Positions 1 to 10,651 of a stretch of DNA of 64,000 nucleotides are shown piece by piece. The stretch's first letter is position 1; every line of letters begins with the position of its first letter. The stretch comes from Closterium sp. Naga37s-1 (lineage: Eukaryota > Streptophyta > Zygnematophyceae > Desmidiales > Closteriaceae). The notes below the pieces were generated by a model. The model saw only the letters and a list, made by a program, of their open reading frames with translations. It was not told the DNA's origin and made no database searches. Both the position numbers and the translations under genes were made by a program. The stretch spans positions 5,761,001 through 5,825,000 of the forward strand of contig CANJKZ010000078.1 of the NCBI GenBank assembly GCA_947471745.1, given 5' to 3'.

Positions 1-817
1 AGGATGTATTGCAAGCTTCATGTCAACCAAGGCGGCTTGTATTCTCAGGGGTCCTCGAAACGGAGTTGACATCTGCAAGACTCACTGTGATCGCTCTGGC
101 TCATGGATTGGCTATTACCTTTCTCGTGGCAAGCACCGGTGCAATCTCTGGAGGCCACATCAACCCAGTAGTTACCCTTGCCTTCGTAGTTGCTGGAAAA
201 GAGAACATCATACGGGGATCTCTATACATCGCTGCTCAGGTACAAGTTCATAGAGAGTCTCAAGATCACGAGCAACCACGTCATTCGTAACTCACATATT
301 TTGCTCGTCTGCAGCTGGTTGGGGGAATCTGCGGAGCTGCCCTGTTGGGGGCTTCAATCCCTGCAGCAGACCTGGGTCACCTGGGCACCCATAGCCTTGG
401 CCACGGAACATCTGTGGGCAATGCCTTTCTGATGGAACTGATGCTAACCTTCACTCTGGTGTATGTTATCTTTGGTGTTGCTGTGGACCGACGAGGACCA
501 GGTAACCATTTATATTCTGAGATGATGCCCTCTGCTACGGTAAACCTGACATCTGCTTGCTTTGGTGAACAGGCGTTATTGCACCGATACCAATTGGACT
601 TGTGGTTGTAGTAGATCACTTGGTAGGAATCCCATTTACAGGGGCATCCATGAATCCTGCAAGAAGCTTTGGGCCAGCTGTTGTATCAGGGATTTGGCCA
701 CAAGAACACTGGGTATACTGGGTGGCACCGAGCCTGGGATCAGCACTAGCAGCTGTCATTTACAGGTATACTGCTGCTGTTTACACGTTTAGTAGCAAGA
801 GTAGTAACTACTGGTAA
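1..817 (+). CDS. Aquaporin (MIP family, TIP/HIP-like), 3' exons
   Basis: Membrane channel for water or small neutral solutes. Three exons read through: up to 239, 315-501 and 573-817 (stop TAA 815-817), joined by GT-AG introns 240-314 and 502-572 in phases 0 and 1. Exon 1 gives the end of helix 2 and loop B ([13 protein letters not shown] then [10 protein letters not shown]). The first NPA box is NPV here. Exon 2 gives helices 3-4 ([25 protein letters not shown]). Exon 3 has the second box intact ([17 protein letters not shown]) and the typical [16 protein letters not shown] of helix 6. The helix-2 histidine is TIP-like. The [10 protein letters not shown] stretch before the second NPA is closer to PIP/HIP proteins, so the subfamily is open. 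The first helix and start codon lie outside the window; exon 1 may begin near position 80, after a possible acceptor. Confidence 0.88.
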
Positions 818-1352
818 CCTATCATCAAATGCAGGTACATAATAATGGGTACAACTTACAAACCGCCAGAAGCAGCGGCAATGATTACGCCTGGACCTGG
901 AAGGAAGTCCATGTCAGCTGCAATCTGATGGCATTATTGTGATACGGTACGGTGCAATATTTTTGCGACGATGCGCTGTGGAGTTCAAGATACCCTGAAA
1001 CATTGAGGGATACCATATTCAACAGGAAAAAAAGTAGTTGACTATTTAAGGTTAAAATGTGGGTGTAGAGAATGCAACTGTTTTTTGGAACCATTGCACA
1101 CAAAGTCAGCCAGGTCCAGAAAAAAAAATCCATAAGGGGAAACCAATCAAAAGGGACTGGGCAGGAATACAAGCAGCATGTATACGAGTGGGCGAAGATG
1201 CAAGAGCAATCAGGATGCCAATTGCTCCAAGCATCTGGCCATCTAACAGAGGCTTTGCCATGTATCACCTCAAATTCGACAGACTCGGCATAGCAACGCT
1301 GCATTGTCAATGCTATTCAGCAGATGAATCGAGTTCTTACCTCCATCGAGCT
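818..1352. other. Convergent 3' flanks, no gene seen
   Basis: The aquaporin (+) and the mL59-type gene (-) end towards each other here. The stretch holds short A-rich runs (1027-1035, 1120-1128) and no open frame with recognisable protein character. It probably carries both 3' UTRs and polyadenylation signals. Confidence 0.5.
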
Positions 1353-2465
1353 TTACTGCTTCTTTGGGGACTTCTTCTTTGCCTCTATTTGCCGTTTCTG
1401 CAACAAACGGACATGCACTCGAAAGTAACCAGAAAAGCAATAATGTTCAGGCACACCTATTAAAAAGCAACCAGAAAAGCAATAATGTTCAGGCACACCT
1501 CGTGCATACCTTCATTTGCTCGAGCAACTCGGGCATCTTGGCCATGTTCTCTGCAATCTTCTCTTGCCTGCATGTTAAGGCATGTAGGGGAAGGAGTGAG
1601 CCCAGACTAGGCAACAAAGATGACCAAGCACAAAAAAACTCTGCATTCTTGGAGCAATCTGGAGCCCGTAAGTGGGCTAAAATTGTTTAACAATCAAGCC
1701 TAGTGAATTGCAGACTAACCTCACTGCTGCCTCCTTATCGTGCTTGTGACCCTTTATCTTGGTCTTCATCTCCTTCCGAGGAGCGTCATAAGGCCATTCC
1801 CTGCCACGCGCAGACAAAATGTGCAGGCACACATTTCTCCCCTCCACTCCCCCCCCCCCCAACACATGCAGACAGACATACCATAATAATCGGCACGCAC
1901 TCTCAAGCCCCTCTTTCCACACCTCTCCAACCGGAAAATACACATACCACAAAACCCATCCCACAAGAAGGACACACACACATGCACGCATCTCACACCA
2001 TCACACGAACACAGACGAGATGGGACTCGAGCAATCAGAGAATGACGAAGCAGCAGGAAGTGGCGAATCTCAGAGAATTCTGCCTTGATATCTCTAGAAA
2101 GCGCGATGTTATCTCGAAGACCAAAGCAGAACGGAAGCGAGAACAATGGCGTCCATTCATTTAGGAGCGAACCAACATAACAGCTGCTCCCACTGCGGCA
2201 GATACGAGTGACGCTAACTCATAATCGACGACCATAGGCCAATCAAAGCTCAAACGGTTTCTGATCTGTTGTACTTATGCTCCTAACCGAGACAGCCTAA
2301 AAGAACTCACTCGCCAGCCAGTAAAGTCTCTCGTCGCAACCGTGCGCGGTTCTTCGCGGAAATTGCAGCACCACGCCACTTCCCATTAACGAATGACGGT
2401 CGTAGTCGCTGAGCTAACTCAGCAACGGCCTTCACTACTTGTTGGCCGGCTCCTGAGGACGCCAT
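1353..2465 (-). CDS. Mitochondrial large-subunit ribosomal protein, mL59 type
   Basis: Small basic protein of 112 residues spread over four exons: 2465-2311, 1800-1720, 1567-1510 and 1397-1353 (stop TAA 1355-1353). All junctions are GT-AG (donors GTGAGT, GTTAGT, GTATGC) and the phases agree, so the frame is continuous over 339 nt. Recognisable blocks: NGKWRGAAISAKNRARLRR and ETLLAG in exon 1, EWPYDAPRKEMKTKIKGHKHD in two pieces of exon 2, QEKIAENMAKMPELLEQMK in exon 3, and a lysine-rich tail (KRQIEAKKKSPKKQ). The KWR-x-SA, EWPY, KGHKHD and MPxLLE pattern is what I know from mL59-type proteins. The family assignment is from memory. The start at 2465 gives no clear cleavable presequence; the frame stays open upstream but is proline-rich and low in complexity. 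A telo-box lies about 490 bp upstream. Confidence 0.7.
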
Positions 2466-2561
2466 TGCTGCTTCTGCTTCTTGAAAAGATCCTCCCTGAG
2501 GCGGGAAATGAAAGCGTGAGGGGATGGAAATGGGAGCGGGAGGGCAGAGGCATGGCAGCAG

Positions 2562-2655
2562 GACCCGAAGGGGACGGCAGCGTGAACGGAAGGGGACGGA
2601 AGCTTGAACGGAAGGGGACGGAAGCGTGAACGGAAGGGGACGGAAGCGTGAGCGG
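2562..2655. repeat. 22-bp tandem repeat
   Basis: About four copies of a purine-rich 22-bp unit beginning GAACGGAAGGGGACGGAAGC. Unit starts at 2584, 2606 and 2628 confirm the spacing. It lies about 100-200 bp upstream of the mL59-type start codon. Confidence 0.8.
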
Positions 2656-2956
2656 CAAAGCAAGGAATGAGAAATGAACGGAAAGGAAGAGAAGGGGTGG
2701 ACTGGGAAAGCAAGGGAAGGGACAGCAAGGGATAGGAAGGGTAGGGAGGGCAAAGTGTCTCTCCCAGGAAGGGAAGAGACGGGAATGGTCGGGGCGTATT
2801 AGTGAGAATGGAAATGGATTCGCGGTTTGAGGGAATGGGGATCGCAGGGTCTGCCAAAAGAGAATCGCGGTGTGAGGAAAAATGATTTGTGGCGTGAGAA
2901 AAGGGAATTGTGGCGTGTGGAAAGGGGAATCGTGGCGCCACTAGAGCGGCAAGAGC

Positions 2957-2965
2957 AAACCCTAA
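2957..2965 (+). promoter_or_regulatory. Telo-box (AAACCCTAA)
   Basis: Matches the plant interstitial telomere motif that is enriched in promoters of translation-related genes. It sits between the divergent mL59-type and SDE2 genes. Function here is inferred from position only. Confidence 0.4.
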
Positions 2966-4087
2966 TCGCGGTCATAAACGATGGAATGTATGAGGTAAGG
3001 ACCTCGCGGCGTGGAAAGAACGCACTTGATGGCGTATCCGAGGCGTTCGCAGGGGCATCAATGTCGCTGCTATAGGCGACGACTACGTACGTCCTCTCCT
3101 TCCCTTTCCTGGATCATGCAATTTTACGTGATGATGGGGCTTTGCTCCTTGCAGAGAGTTGACTGAATAAGTACACCTAGTCTAGGCTTACTTAGACAAG
3201 AAATCCCGCGATGGAGGATGTGACATGTCGCATTGGGTTTTGTGCGACTGCTTGGTTGGGGGTGTTGAGGTCGCATTCGAACTGGGGAACTTTGGCGAGC
3301 TTGCTCTGGGACGCGAACCTCGTCAAACATTATCGACAATACCTATGTTCGCGGGCCAATCGCATTTTCTTCCGGTGGCCCGCGGATTTTTTTATACAGA
3401 ATTCTCCCCATTGTGCCGAATCTAAGGGTGGGGTGCATCAAGGTTTTTTGGCATGATCGCCCCTGATCGGGATGCTAGTGCTGTAATCGTAGGGTTTCGG
3501 GTTGGGTCGGGCTTCTCGGGGGACCCTTCGATCCAACGGCACCCCTTCTTGATGCACCACCTGCAGTCCCGAAACCCAACGAGATCCGGTCAAGGGATCG
3601 CATCTACAGTGAGCGTTCGTAGTTGATTTGGTAATCACCTCGTTTTGCACTCGCCGCTGTTTCGCTTCGTCATTGGGCGACAAAATATTATCGCCAACAA
3701 GGTTCGGTGTGCACGCGGTGCACCTATAACGATTGCACCTATGTGAGTCCTCAACCACTCGATTCCCGCCACACCCATTTCCCCTTCACTTTCCGCGCCC
3801 GCAAATTCTTCCCCATCGTTCTGCTCCCCAACTGCTTTGCTCCGCACCGCAGTCTCCTAATGCCTTTGCACAACCACAGTCCAACAACCACATCCATCCA
3901 TTCTGCTCGACCTCAACCATCGTCCTGGCACTAGGAGCTTGAAATATTCTTCCGTCTGTGCCTCGCGATACAGTTTATCTTGAACGGGTTGACGAGGTCG
4001 CAGTACAGTTTACAAATTCACGATTGTTACGCGGTGGGTGTGCGGTTTATACACGTTTAGTACACAGCCGGTGCGCGGTGGACGGGA

Positions 4088-6204
4088 ATGACGTTTCAGG
4101 TATTCGTTCGAGGTCTAGATGGCGCCACCACGCTGCTCCACACCGATAGAGCCGTGATTTCCGGCGCTGACCTCAAGACCGCGTTGCGAAGTCGCCGTGC
4201 GCTTCCACCGCTTTTGAGCGACAGATGCGACTGCAGTTGCGACGCGTGCGATGGATGCGACGGATGCGACTCGTTCCGCGTCGTCACCGGGACGCGGGAG
4301 ATCTCTGACACGTCGCTCCTCTCGGCTGACGCGGCAGGACTCTTCCCTTCGTGCCACGTCATCGCGAGGGTTCTCGGAGGAAAGGGTGGCTTTGGGTCGC
4401 TGCTGCGCGGCGCCGCCACCAAAGCCGGGCAGAAAAAGACGAGCAATTTCGACGCGTGTCGCGATATGAGTGGCCGTCGTCTCCGCCACGTCAACGCCGA
4501 GCGTAAACTGAAGGATTGGCGGCACGAGGCGCGGGAACGCCAGCTGGAAAAGACGGCGCAGGACTATTTGAAGCGACTCGCGAAGGAGAAGAAAAAGCGG
4601 CGCGAGGAGGTTGTGGATTTGGGCGCGGTGCGCAAGGCCAGCCACGCCGCCATGGCGAGAGTCGCTGATGCGGTGAAGAGCGGTATGGAGCGGCACGGTC
4701 TGGATAAGGGGAAGCGGAAGCTGAGCGCGGAGGAGGAGGGAGAGGAGGAGGCGGAGCGGGCGCAGCATGCGAAGCGCGGAAAACTACTGTACGTTTCTTG
4801 ATTGGGGGAATATGGCGGGGAGGGGAGGAATTCGGAGGGGAATGGGGGATGGGGGGTTGGAAGGGTGTTTACAAGGGAAAAAGAGGCGGGAGGGAGGGGG
4901 GGAGGGGGGGAGGGGTGGGAATGGAAGTATATGGGGCTGAGTTGGAACTCTACCCCTGCTAACCCCGCTCTCCTCTTCCGTGTGCCTTGGTGGTATGTCC
5001 GTTGCGTACTCCTGTGCGTGCATGTGTGTTGTTCCATGCGCTCTCACATGCCCGTGCGTGTAACTCAATTTTCCACGTGTTCGTGTTCGTGTCCCTGCCC
5101 CTGCCCTGTCCCTGTCCCTGCCCCTGCCCTGTCCCTGTCCCTGCCCCTGTATTGCAGAGGCATGCTGGAGGATATTGAGGAGGGGGAGGACGACGAGGAG
5201 GAGGACGAGGAGGAAGGGCAAGAGGAGGATGAGGAAGAAGAGGAGGAGGAAGAGGAGGAAGAGGAGGAAGAGGAGGAGGAAGAGGAGGAGGAAGACGAGC
5301 AGCATGAGGAGGGAGAGGAGGGCACAGAAAAGGGAGGGGAGGAGGGGAGTGGGAGTGGTTCGAAGGAGGGGAGCGAGGGGAGTGGAGGTGCAGGCAGTGC
5401 GGGCAGTGCGGGCAAGGCAGTGGCACCGCTGCACTCGTCTTCGTCTGACGAGGAGCGCGATGAAGCATGCCATGCAAGTCGCTCACCTGCCGCCCACTCC
5501 TCGGCACTCCGCCATCACGAGCCGCAGGCACAGCCGCAGCAGGTGCAGCAGCCGCAGCAGCAGGAGTCCCAAGAACACCAGCAACAGCAGCCGCCGCCAC
5601 CGCCGCCGCAGACACAGCAGTCAGCAGCAGCAGCGGTAGCAGCAGGCGAGGGTCCCATCGACCTCTCTCTCTTCCACTCTGCTGCTGAGCTGGAGGTGAG
5701 TGCTGGGCCCACCTGTGTGTTCCACTCGTGCTTCTGCCTTACCATGCCATACCTGCATCACCCTTTCCCAGCCCCTCAACTCCCCTCCCCATCCCCATGC
5801 ACTACCCCACCCGTATCCCTCCCTCTCTTCACGCGATCATGCTCACCCTCCTGCCTCTCACCTCCCTCCCTCCCCCACCCCTCCTCCCTTTTTGCCTATG
5901 TGTGGCCCCACCCCTCCTCCCTTTTTGTCTATGTGTGCCCCCACCCCTCCTCCCTTTTTGCCTATGTGTGGCCCCACCCCTGTTCCCTTCCTGTGTGTGC
6001 ACTGCCTTGTGCCAGCCCCTAGGTTTGGAGCGACTAAAGAGGGAGCTGCAGCAGAGGGGGCTCAAATGCGGTGGCACCTTGAACGAGCGAGCAGCGCGGC
6101 TCTTCCTGCTCGCCAGCACGCCTCTGGACCAGCTAGACCCCAAGCACCTGGCTGGGGGGGCCGCTGGTGGTGGTAAAGGCCGCAAGGGCAAAGGCAAGCT
6201 GTGA
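4088..6204 (+). CDS. SDE2: SDE2, ubiquitin-fold splicing/genome-stability protein
   Basis: Three exons, 4088-4788, 5158-5695 and 6016-6204, join in frame to 475 residues. SDE2 is made as a ubiquitin-like precursor cut at GGKGG; the C-terminal part works with the spliceosome, and in animals also at replication forks. Seen here: an N-terminal ubiquitin-like region, the processing site GGKGGFGS at residues 97-104, then [19 protein letters not shown], the family's invariant block. Exon 2 is an acidic run (mostly Glu), then a Q/P-rich region. Exon 3 encodes [20 protein letters not shown] and [13 protein letters not shown], the conserved C-terminal domain. Junctions: GTACGT donor at 4789 (phase 2), acceptors CAG at 5157 and 6015. 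A cysteine/aspartate-rich insertion at residues 45-62 of the ubiquitin fold is unusual. Tandem copies of the last exon follow the stop. Confidence 0.9.
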
Positions 6205-6594
6205 CTGAGCGAGCGGGCAGCACGGCTCTTCCTGCTCGCCAGCACGCCTCTGGACCAGTTGGATCCCAAACACCTGGCTGGAGGGGTTGCAGGTGGCAAG
6301 GGGCGCAAAGGGAAGGGCAGGCAGTGACTGAGCGAGCGGGCAGCACGGCTCTTCCTGCTCGCCGGCACGCCTCTGGATCAGCTAGATCCCAAGCACCTGG
6401 CTAGGGGGGTTGCAGGTGGCAAGGGGCGCAAAGGGAAGGGCAGGCAGTGACTGGGAGAGAGGGCAGTGCGGCTGTTCCTACTCGTCAGCACGCCTTTGGA
6501 CCAGTTAGACCCCAAGTACCTGCCTGGGGGGGCTGCTGCTGCTGCTGCTGCTGCTGGCAAGGGGCGCAAGGGCAAGGGCAAGGGCAAGCCGTGA
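6205..6594 (+). repeat. Three tandem copies of the SDE2 C-terminal tail
   Basis: Units of 123, 123 and 144 bp repeat the tail of the last SDE2 exon (about 6083-6204). Each encodes a version of [20 protein letters not shown], a Gly/Ala linker and a basic GKGRKGKG end. The stop codons at 6202, 6325, 6448 and 6592 are all TGA and all in one frame, with no other stop between them. The last copy has a GCT run giving poly-Ala and more changes (ERAVRLFLLVSTP). Without readthrough they are 3' UTR. Confidence 0.9.
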
Positions 6595-7400
6595 CTGGGT
6601 GGTGATGGGTGGTGGATGGATGGGCAGACAGACGGAGGGATTAGCCGAGTGCCCTGCTGTGTTGTGAGAGCGGGGAAGGTGGTTGTTGCTTGCTGTAGAT
6701 AGCTCCCCGCCCCTGACAGTGCCTGCCAGGCAGGTGTGCCTTCGATTGTTGCTTCTGATTGCGGCACCACTGTGAATAGCCTCAGCTGGTTGCCTGCGTT
6801 GCTGTTAACCTGCAGTGCGTATGGCTTGTGCTAGGGTTTCTCCTGTTCCGTTTTTACACTGCACAGCTTCCAGAACTAAGGTTATGAATTCGATTTGCAA
6901 TACATTCTCTATATTCTAATCCAAAAAGTAAAAAACTACCATGGTTTCATGTCCTGCTCTGTACTGTCCTTAGCTACAATACATGTAGTGCACTGCATTG
7001 CAATACTGTACTTTAGAATACTGTGCCACTAAGGCGGCACGGCAAAAACCCCACTCATGCTGACTGGGAGGGAGGGTGGACTGCAGGCGTGCCCCACACA
7101 CTAAGGAGAGGCTCGGATGCTTTTCAGGTTTGGATGCGTGTGCTAGCGCTGCACGCGAGTTGATCGGGTACTCTGCGGGGGCGTTGGGGATTTGAGGGGG
7201 GAATGGAGAAGCAGGGTTGGAGTGGATGCTGCTGTTGCATGCATCACAGCAAGCCACACAACACAACCCATGGCACATGGCACATGAGTCATGACACATG
7301 GCACATGGCACATGGCACATAGCACGCATGGTACATGGCACACATAGCCACATAGCACATGGCACATGGCACACTGCACATACCACATGAGCCATGGCAG
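6595..7400. other. Intergenic region with a short tandem repeat
   Basis: AT-richer stretch after the SDE2 tail copies, probably with its 3' processing signals (A/T-rich around 6890-6990). From about 7255 to 7385 it holds an irregular 7-bp repeat (ACATGGC). No gene recognised. Confidence 0.5.
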
Positions 7401-7405
7401 CTGAC

Positions 7406-8429
7406 CTTCTTGCAGTACCTGGCTTGGGTCTTGATGGCGAGATGTGCACAGTGTGCGGGGGAAAGTCCGGGGGGATCGGTTGCATGCACAGCAAGTCACA
7501 CCACCCACGGCACACAGCACATACGGTATCACATAGCCGCTCACCTTCTTGCAGCACTTGGCTCGGATCTTGATGGCGAGGTGTGTGGGGAAGGGATTCT
7601 GGCAACATCTCATCAGTTGCATGCACTGCACAGCGATTCACACAAGCCATGGCATATCCCATGATCCATGGCCGCTGACCTTCTTGCAGTACTTGGCTCG
7701 AATCTTGATGGCGAGGTGCACACATGATGCCACATCCAGCACCAGCTCCACATCGTTGAACATCTGAGGAGGGGGAGAGGAGGGTAGGATAGAGAAGGAA
7801 ACGGCCAGACGCAGTGGTAAGGGGACGGTGGAGAGTGGATGCACACACGATGCCACATCCAAGACCAGCTTCACATTGTGAACATCTATGGAGGAGAGAG
7901 GGGGAGTGGGGGTTGTGGGGAGATGGGGAGAAGACGAGGGGGGAGCAGGGGGAAGTAGAGAGGAGGAAAACGCCCAGAAGCATTGATACGCGGAGAGTGG
8001 AGTGTGGATGCACACACGATGCCACATCCAACACCAGCTCCACATCGTTGAACATCTGTGGATGGGGGAAGGGGAGTGGGGGTTAGAGGAGAGGGAAAGG
8101 AAGGGGAGGGGTGCACGGAGGGTAGGAGTGCTAATGGGCATGAAAAGCAGAGAGCAGGAGAGATATATAAGTTGGATAAGGGAGCCGTGGAGAATATGTG
8201 AGTTGAATGAGCAAGGCAGATAGCGGAGAAATGTTGAAGTGAAGCAAAGGGGGAGCGGTGGGAGTTTGGGGTTTGGAGAGAGCCGTGCATGCAGGCAGAG
8301 AGGTGACTGTGAGGGAAGAGAGGTGTTTGTGAGAGCAGAGAGCGGGGCACACCTTGATGGCTTCATCTGAGCCCTCCACTTGCAGCAGCCTCTTCCTGTT
8401 GGCTCTCAGAATGGCCGCCACACAGAACA
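7406..8429 (-). pseudogene. TBC/RabGAP-like fragment with duplicated exon pieces
   Basis: Minus-strand exon 8429-8353 encodes FCVAAILRANRKRLLQVEG and SDEAIK and joins in phase 0 to exon 7763-7680, MFNDVELVLDVAS then CVHLAIKIRAKYCKK. Together this resembles the C-terminal end of a TBC (Rab GTPase-activating) domain. I recognise the pattern but not the subfamily. The second exon is repeated in halves: first half at 8055-8020 and 7885-7846 (the latter has a 1-nt frameshift in MFND), second half at 7582-7545 and about 7443-7406. Each second-half copy keeps its splice donor. No upstream exon with the TBC catalytic Arg/Gln fingers is visible, and the plus-strand open frame starting at 8354 overlaps the first exon. 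It is therefore probably a fragment, or a gene whose other exons lie far away. Confidence 0.45.
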
Positions 8430-8835
8430 CTGCAAGGTCCTCATCCCCCACCCGCGCCTCCCCCCACCGCGACATCCCCCTCCCCCCCGCCCCCTCCGCT
8501 CCCCCCACTCCCCCCATTGCCCCCCCCATGCTCCCCCCCTTGCGCCCAGACCGCTTCCCCAGCCCCAGGGCGAGCACCGGGGGGAGGGACGGGGGGATGG
8601 GGGGCATGGCGGGGAAGGGGGAGGGTTCGGGGTGGGTCGGGGGGAGGGAGGAGTGTGCGGAGTGTGAGGGGTGTGTGGGGGAGGAGTTGGGGGCGGTGGA
8701 GGGGGGTTGGAGAGGGGGCAGGCCGGCGGCTGGCGCGCGGTGCAGCGAGTGCACGTGCGGCACTGTGCCGGTGAATGCGCAGTTGATGCCGCAGCAGCAG
8801 CCCCACCACTGGCCGCACGAGCAGCAGTATGAACA

Positions 8836-8899
<64 letters not shown>

Positions 8900-10033
8900 T
8901 ACCAGGCACAACACGACCAGCCACACCAACAGCAGCAGCAGCAGCAGCAGCAGCAATGGCAGCAAGAGCAGCATCAGTTTCAGTACCCGGTGCAACACGA
9001 CCAACCACAGCAGCAGATGGCAGGCGCGGCAGCGGGAGGCTGGTCGCAGGCGAGGCAGCAGCAACAGTACGGCAGCGACCCCCTTCAGCCTCACCCGCAC
9101 CAGCCGAGTCAGCCCGCTGTGCTGGGTGCATCACTGCACACAGCGGTGCGCGCCGCCGTGGCAGCCCCGCTTGCGGTGGCCCGTCTGAGGCGCGCGGATG
9201 CACAGCCGTCCGCGGACGACCTGCACGCCATGGCCGCGCATGCCGCCCACTGGGACCCCCCGCCGCCCGCGGCACAGCCTGCGCATGACGCTGTCCCTCT
9301 GGAGCTGCCGCTTTCCGCTCCCCCTGCCCTCACCTCCAACCTCGCCGGCCCCTTGGACCCTCTCCCCTTCACAACACTCGCCTTCTCTCAACCCAGCATT
9401 GCTCCCGTGCAGTTCACGCCCTCCTTCCCCCCGCTCCCCCCACTCCCCCCCCACTCCTCTCTCCCGCCTCTCACGGGCGGAGACACCCCCCTTGACCCAG
9501 CCGCCATGCCCGATTGGCTGCGCCGCCTGCAGCGCTGCCGCAGCAGCGTGGCCTGGCAGCTTTCGCAGGGGGAGGGGGATGGGGAGGGGGAGGGGCAGGG
9601 GCAGGCGCAGGGCGAGGGGGAGGGCGGGCCGAGGCGGATCCTGATTTCAGAGAACAGCTTTGGCGCGCTGGTGGTGACCAATGTGCTCACAGGCAGTGCA
9701 GGCGCGGGGGTGTGCGCGGGCAGTGGGAAGGAGGGCGCAGGTGAGAGTGGCGGAGCTGTGGTGGGAGGGGTGGCAGGCGGGAATGCGGCTGTGATGGCGG
9801 GGGGGGTTGGGGCAGAGATGGGAGGAGGGTGGGCGGGAGAGACAGTGGGGGAAAGTCAGGTGGGGGCAGGGGGGGCGAGGCAGGAGGAGCAGCAGGGGGA
9901 GAAGCAGGAGCAGGTGGTGTGGGGGGGGGAGGGTGGCGGGGTGGGTCGGGGGAGGGAGGCATCGTTTGATGCAGAACAGCTCTTCTCACTGCTGCACAGC
10001 CTGCCCGCTCTCGATTGCCCCATGCCTGAGTGA
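8354..10033 (+). CDS. Q-rich low-complexity protein, unknown function
   Basis: Single open frame of up to 559 residues. I do not recognise a domain. The first part (before about 8786) is Pro/Gly-rich and antisense to the TBC-like exon, so the Met at 8786 (MPQQQPHHW) or an upstream exon is a more plausible start. From about 8834 a CAG run encodes an uninterrupted Gln tract, followed by further Gln/His blocks to about 9020. After that come a less repetitive region with DWLRRLQRCRSSVAWQLSQ, RRILISENSFGALVVTNVL, a Gly-rich linker, and the end DAEQLFSLLHSLPALDCPMP. The less repetitive blocks suggest real coding, and the Q/H-rich composition is common in transcription co-regulators, which is only a hint. 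The final exon end is duplicated downstream. Confidence 0.4.
8834..8900 (+). repeat. CAG trinucleotide run (poly-Gln)
   Basis: About 20 near-perfect CAG triplets inside the Q-rich open frame, with a second shorter run at 8931-8955. Such runs are length-unstable and help explain long open frames on both strands here. Confidence 0.9.
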
Positions 10034-10095
10034 TGCCACCCCATGGCCCAGTGACGCGGTGGAGTGGGAAGGGGGTGGGAGCGGGGTCAGTAAGA

Positions 10096-10185
10096 GGGAG
10101 GGAGGCATCGTTTGATGCAGAGCAGCTCTTCTCCCTGCTGCACAGCCTGCCCGCTCTCGACTGCTCCATGCCTGAGACTGAGTGA
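10096..10185 (+). repeat. Second copy of the 3' end of the Q-rich frame
   Basis: Repeats 9950-10033 almost exactly (FDAEQLFSLLHSLPALDC, then SMPETE and a TGA at 10183-10185). Similarity continues past both stop codons. Stop-to-stop spacing is 152 bp, so it is out of frame with the first copy and would lie in the 3' UTR. Confidence 0.85.
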
Positions 10186-10514
10186 CACCCCACCCCACGC
10201 CCAGGTGGCGCCCTTGTGGTGTGGGGAATCAGTAAGGTGTGGGGAGTGGCGCACCACAGCTTACAGACGCCACGTGCTTGCCTGTCCTCCCAGAGCGACT
10301 GTGTGGAGGTGGTGATGATGCAGCAGTGACGTGCACGCCAACTGGCAACAAGCCGAAGCACTGCCGTAATACCAAGCTGATGCTCTGTCCAACATGTCGG
10401 GCTTTACGCAAAAATCACTGATTGGTTGTTCTTGTACCATATTTTGTGGAAATAATGTTGATAATGTCAGCACGCGCAAGGTGTTTCAGAGTGGGTTGAC
10501 ATGTGTAAAGCATG

Positions 10515-10651
10515 CACCCCAGCGAGTGCCGTCATTTGAGGCGCCTCAAAAGTCACCCCAGCGAGTGCCGTCATTTGAGGCGCCTCAAAAGTCACCCCAG
10601 CGAGTGCCGTCATTTGAGGCGCCTCAAAAGTCACCCCAGCGAGTGCCGTCA
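10515..10651. repeat. 39-bp tandem repeat with internal palindrome
   Basis: Three full 39-bp units start at 10515, 10554 and 10593, with a 20-bp partial unit at 10632. Each full unit contains the perfect 16-bp palindrome TTTGAGGCGCCTCAAA (10535-10550, 10574-10589, 10613-10628). A 105-residue open frame crosses the repeat but has no other sign of being a gene. Confidence 0.9.

Larger units (their letters stand above)
2466..4087. other. Divergent intergenic/promoter region
   Basis: Lies between the start of the mL59-type gene (-) and SDE2 (+), so it should contain both promoters. It has a purine-rich repeat with a 22-bp unit (about 2562-2655), further degenerate G/A-rich repeats to about 2950, and a telo-box (AAACCCTAA, 2957-2965). 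Short inverted repeats occur near 3430-3580 (GGTGCATCAAG at about 3432, its complement near 3549), but they interleave with another pair and do not nest into one hairpin. I see no convincing gene. Confidence 0.45.

Noticed and set aside
2435..2941. Long Pro/Ser-rich minus-strand frames upstream of the mL59-type start
   Set aside because: They follow purine-rich tandem repeats and differ only by frame. Only the last 52 codons of one of them match a protein family.
3425..3590. Hairpin or small transposon from inverted repeats GGTGCATCAAG and GTTTCGGGTTGGG
   Set aside because: The two pairs interleave instead of nesting, and no target duplication is visible.
4784..5615. Minus-strand frames rich in Ser, Leu or Pro opposite SDE2 exon 2
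   Set aside because: They are antisense shadows of the GAG/GAA repeat that codes for poly-Glu.
6202..6594. Reassigned TGA codon (TGA as sense)
   Set aside because: Other genes here end normally at TAA, TAG or TGA with no reading through, and the SDE2 family ends about where the first TGA lies. One locus is not enough to claim recoding.
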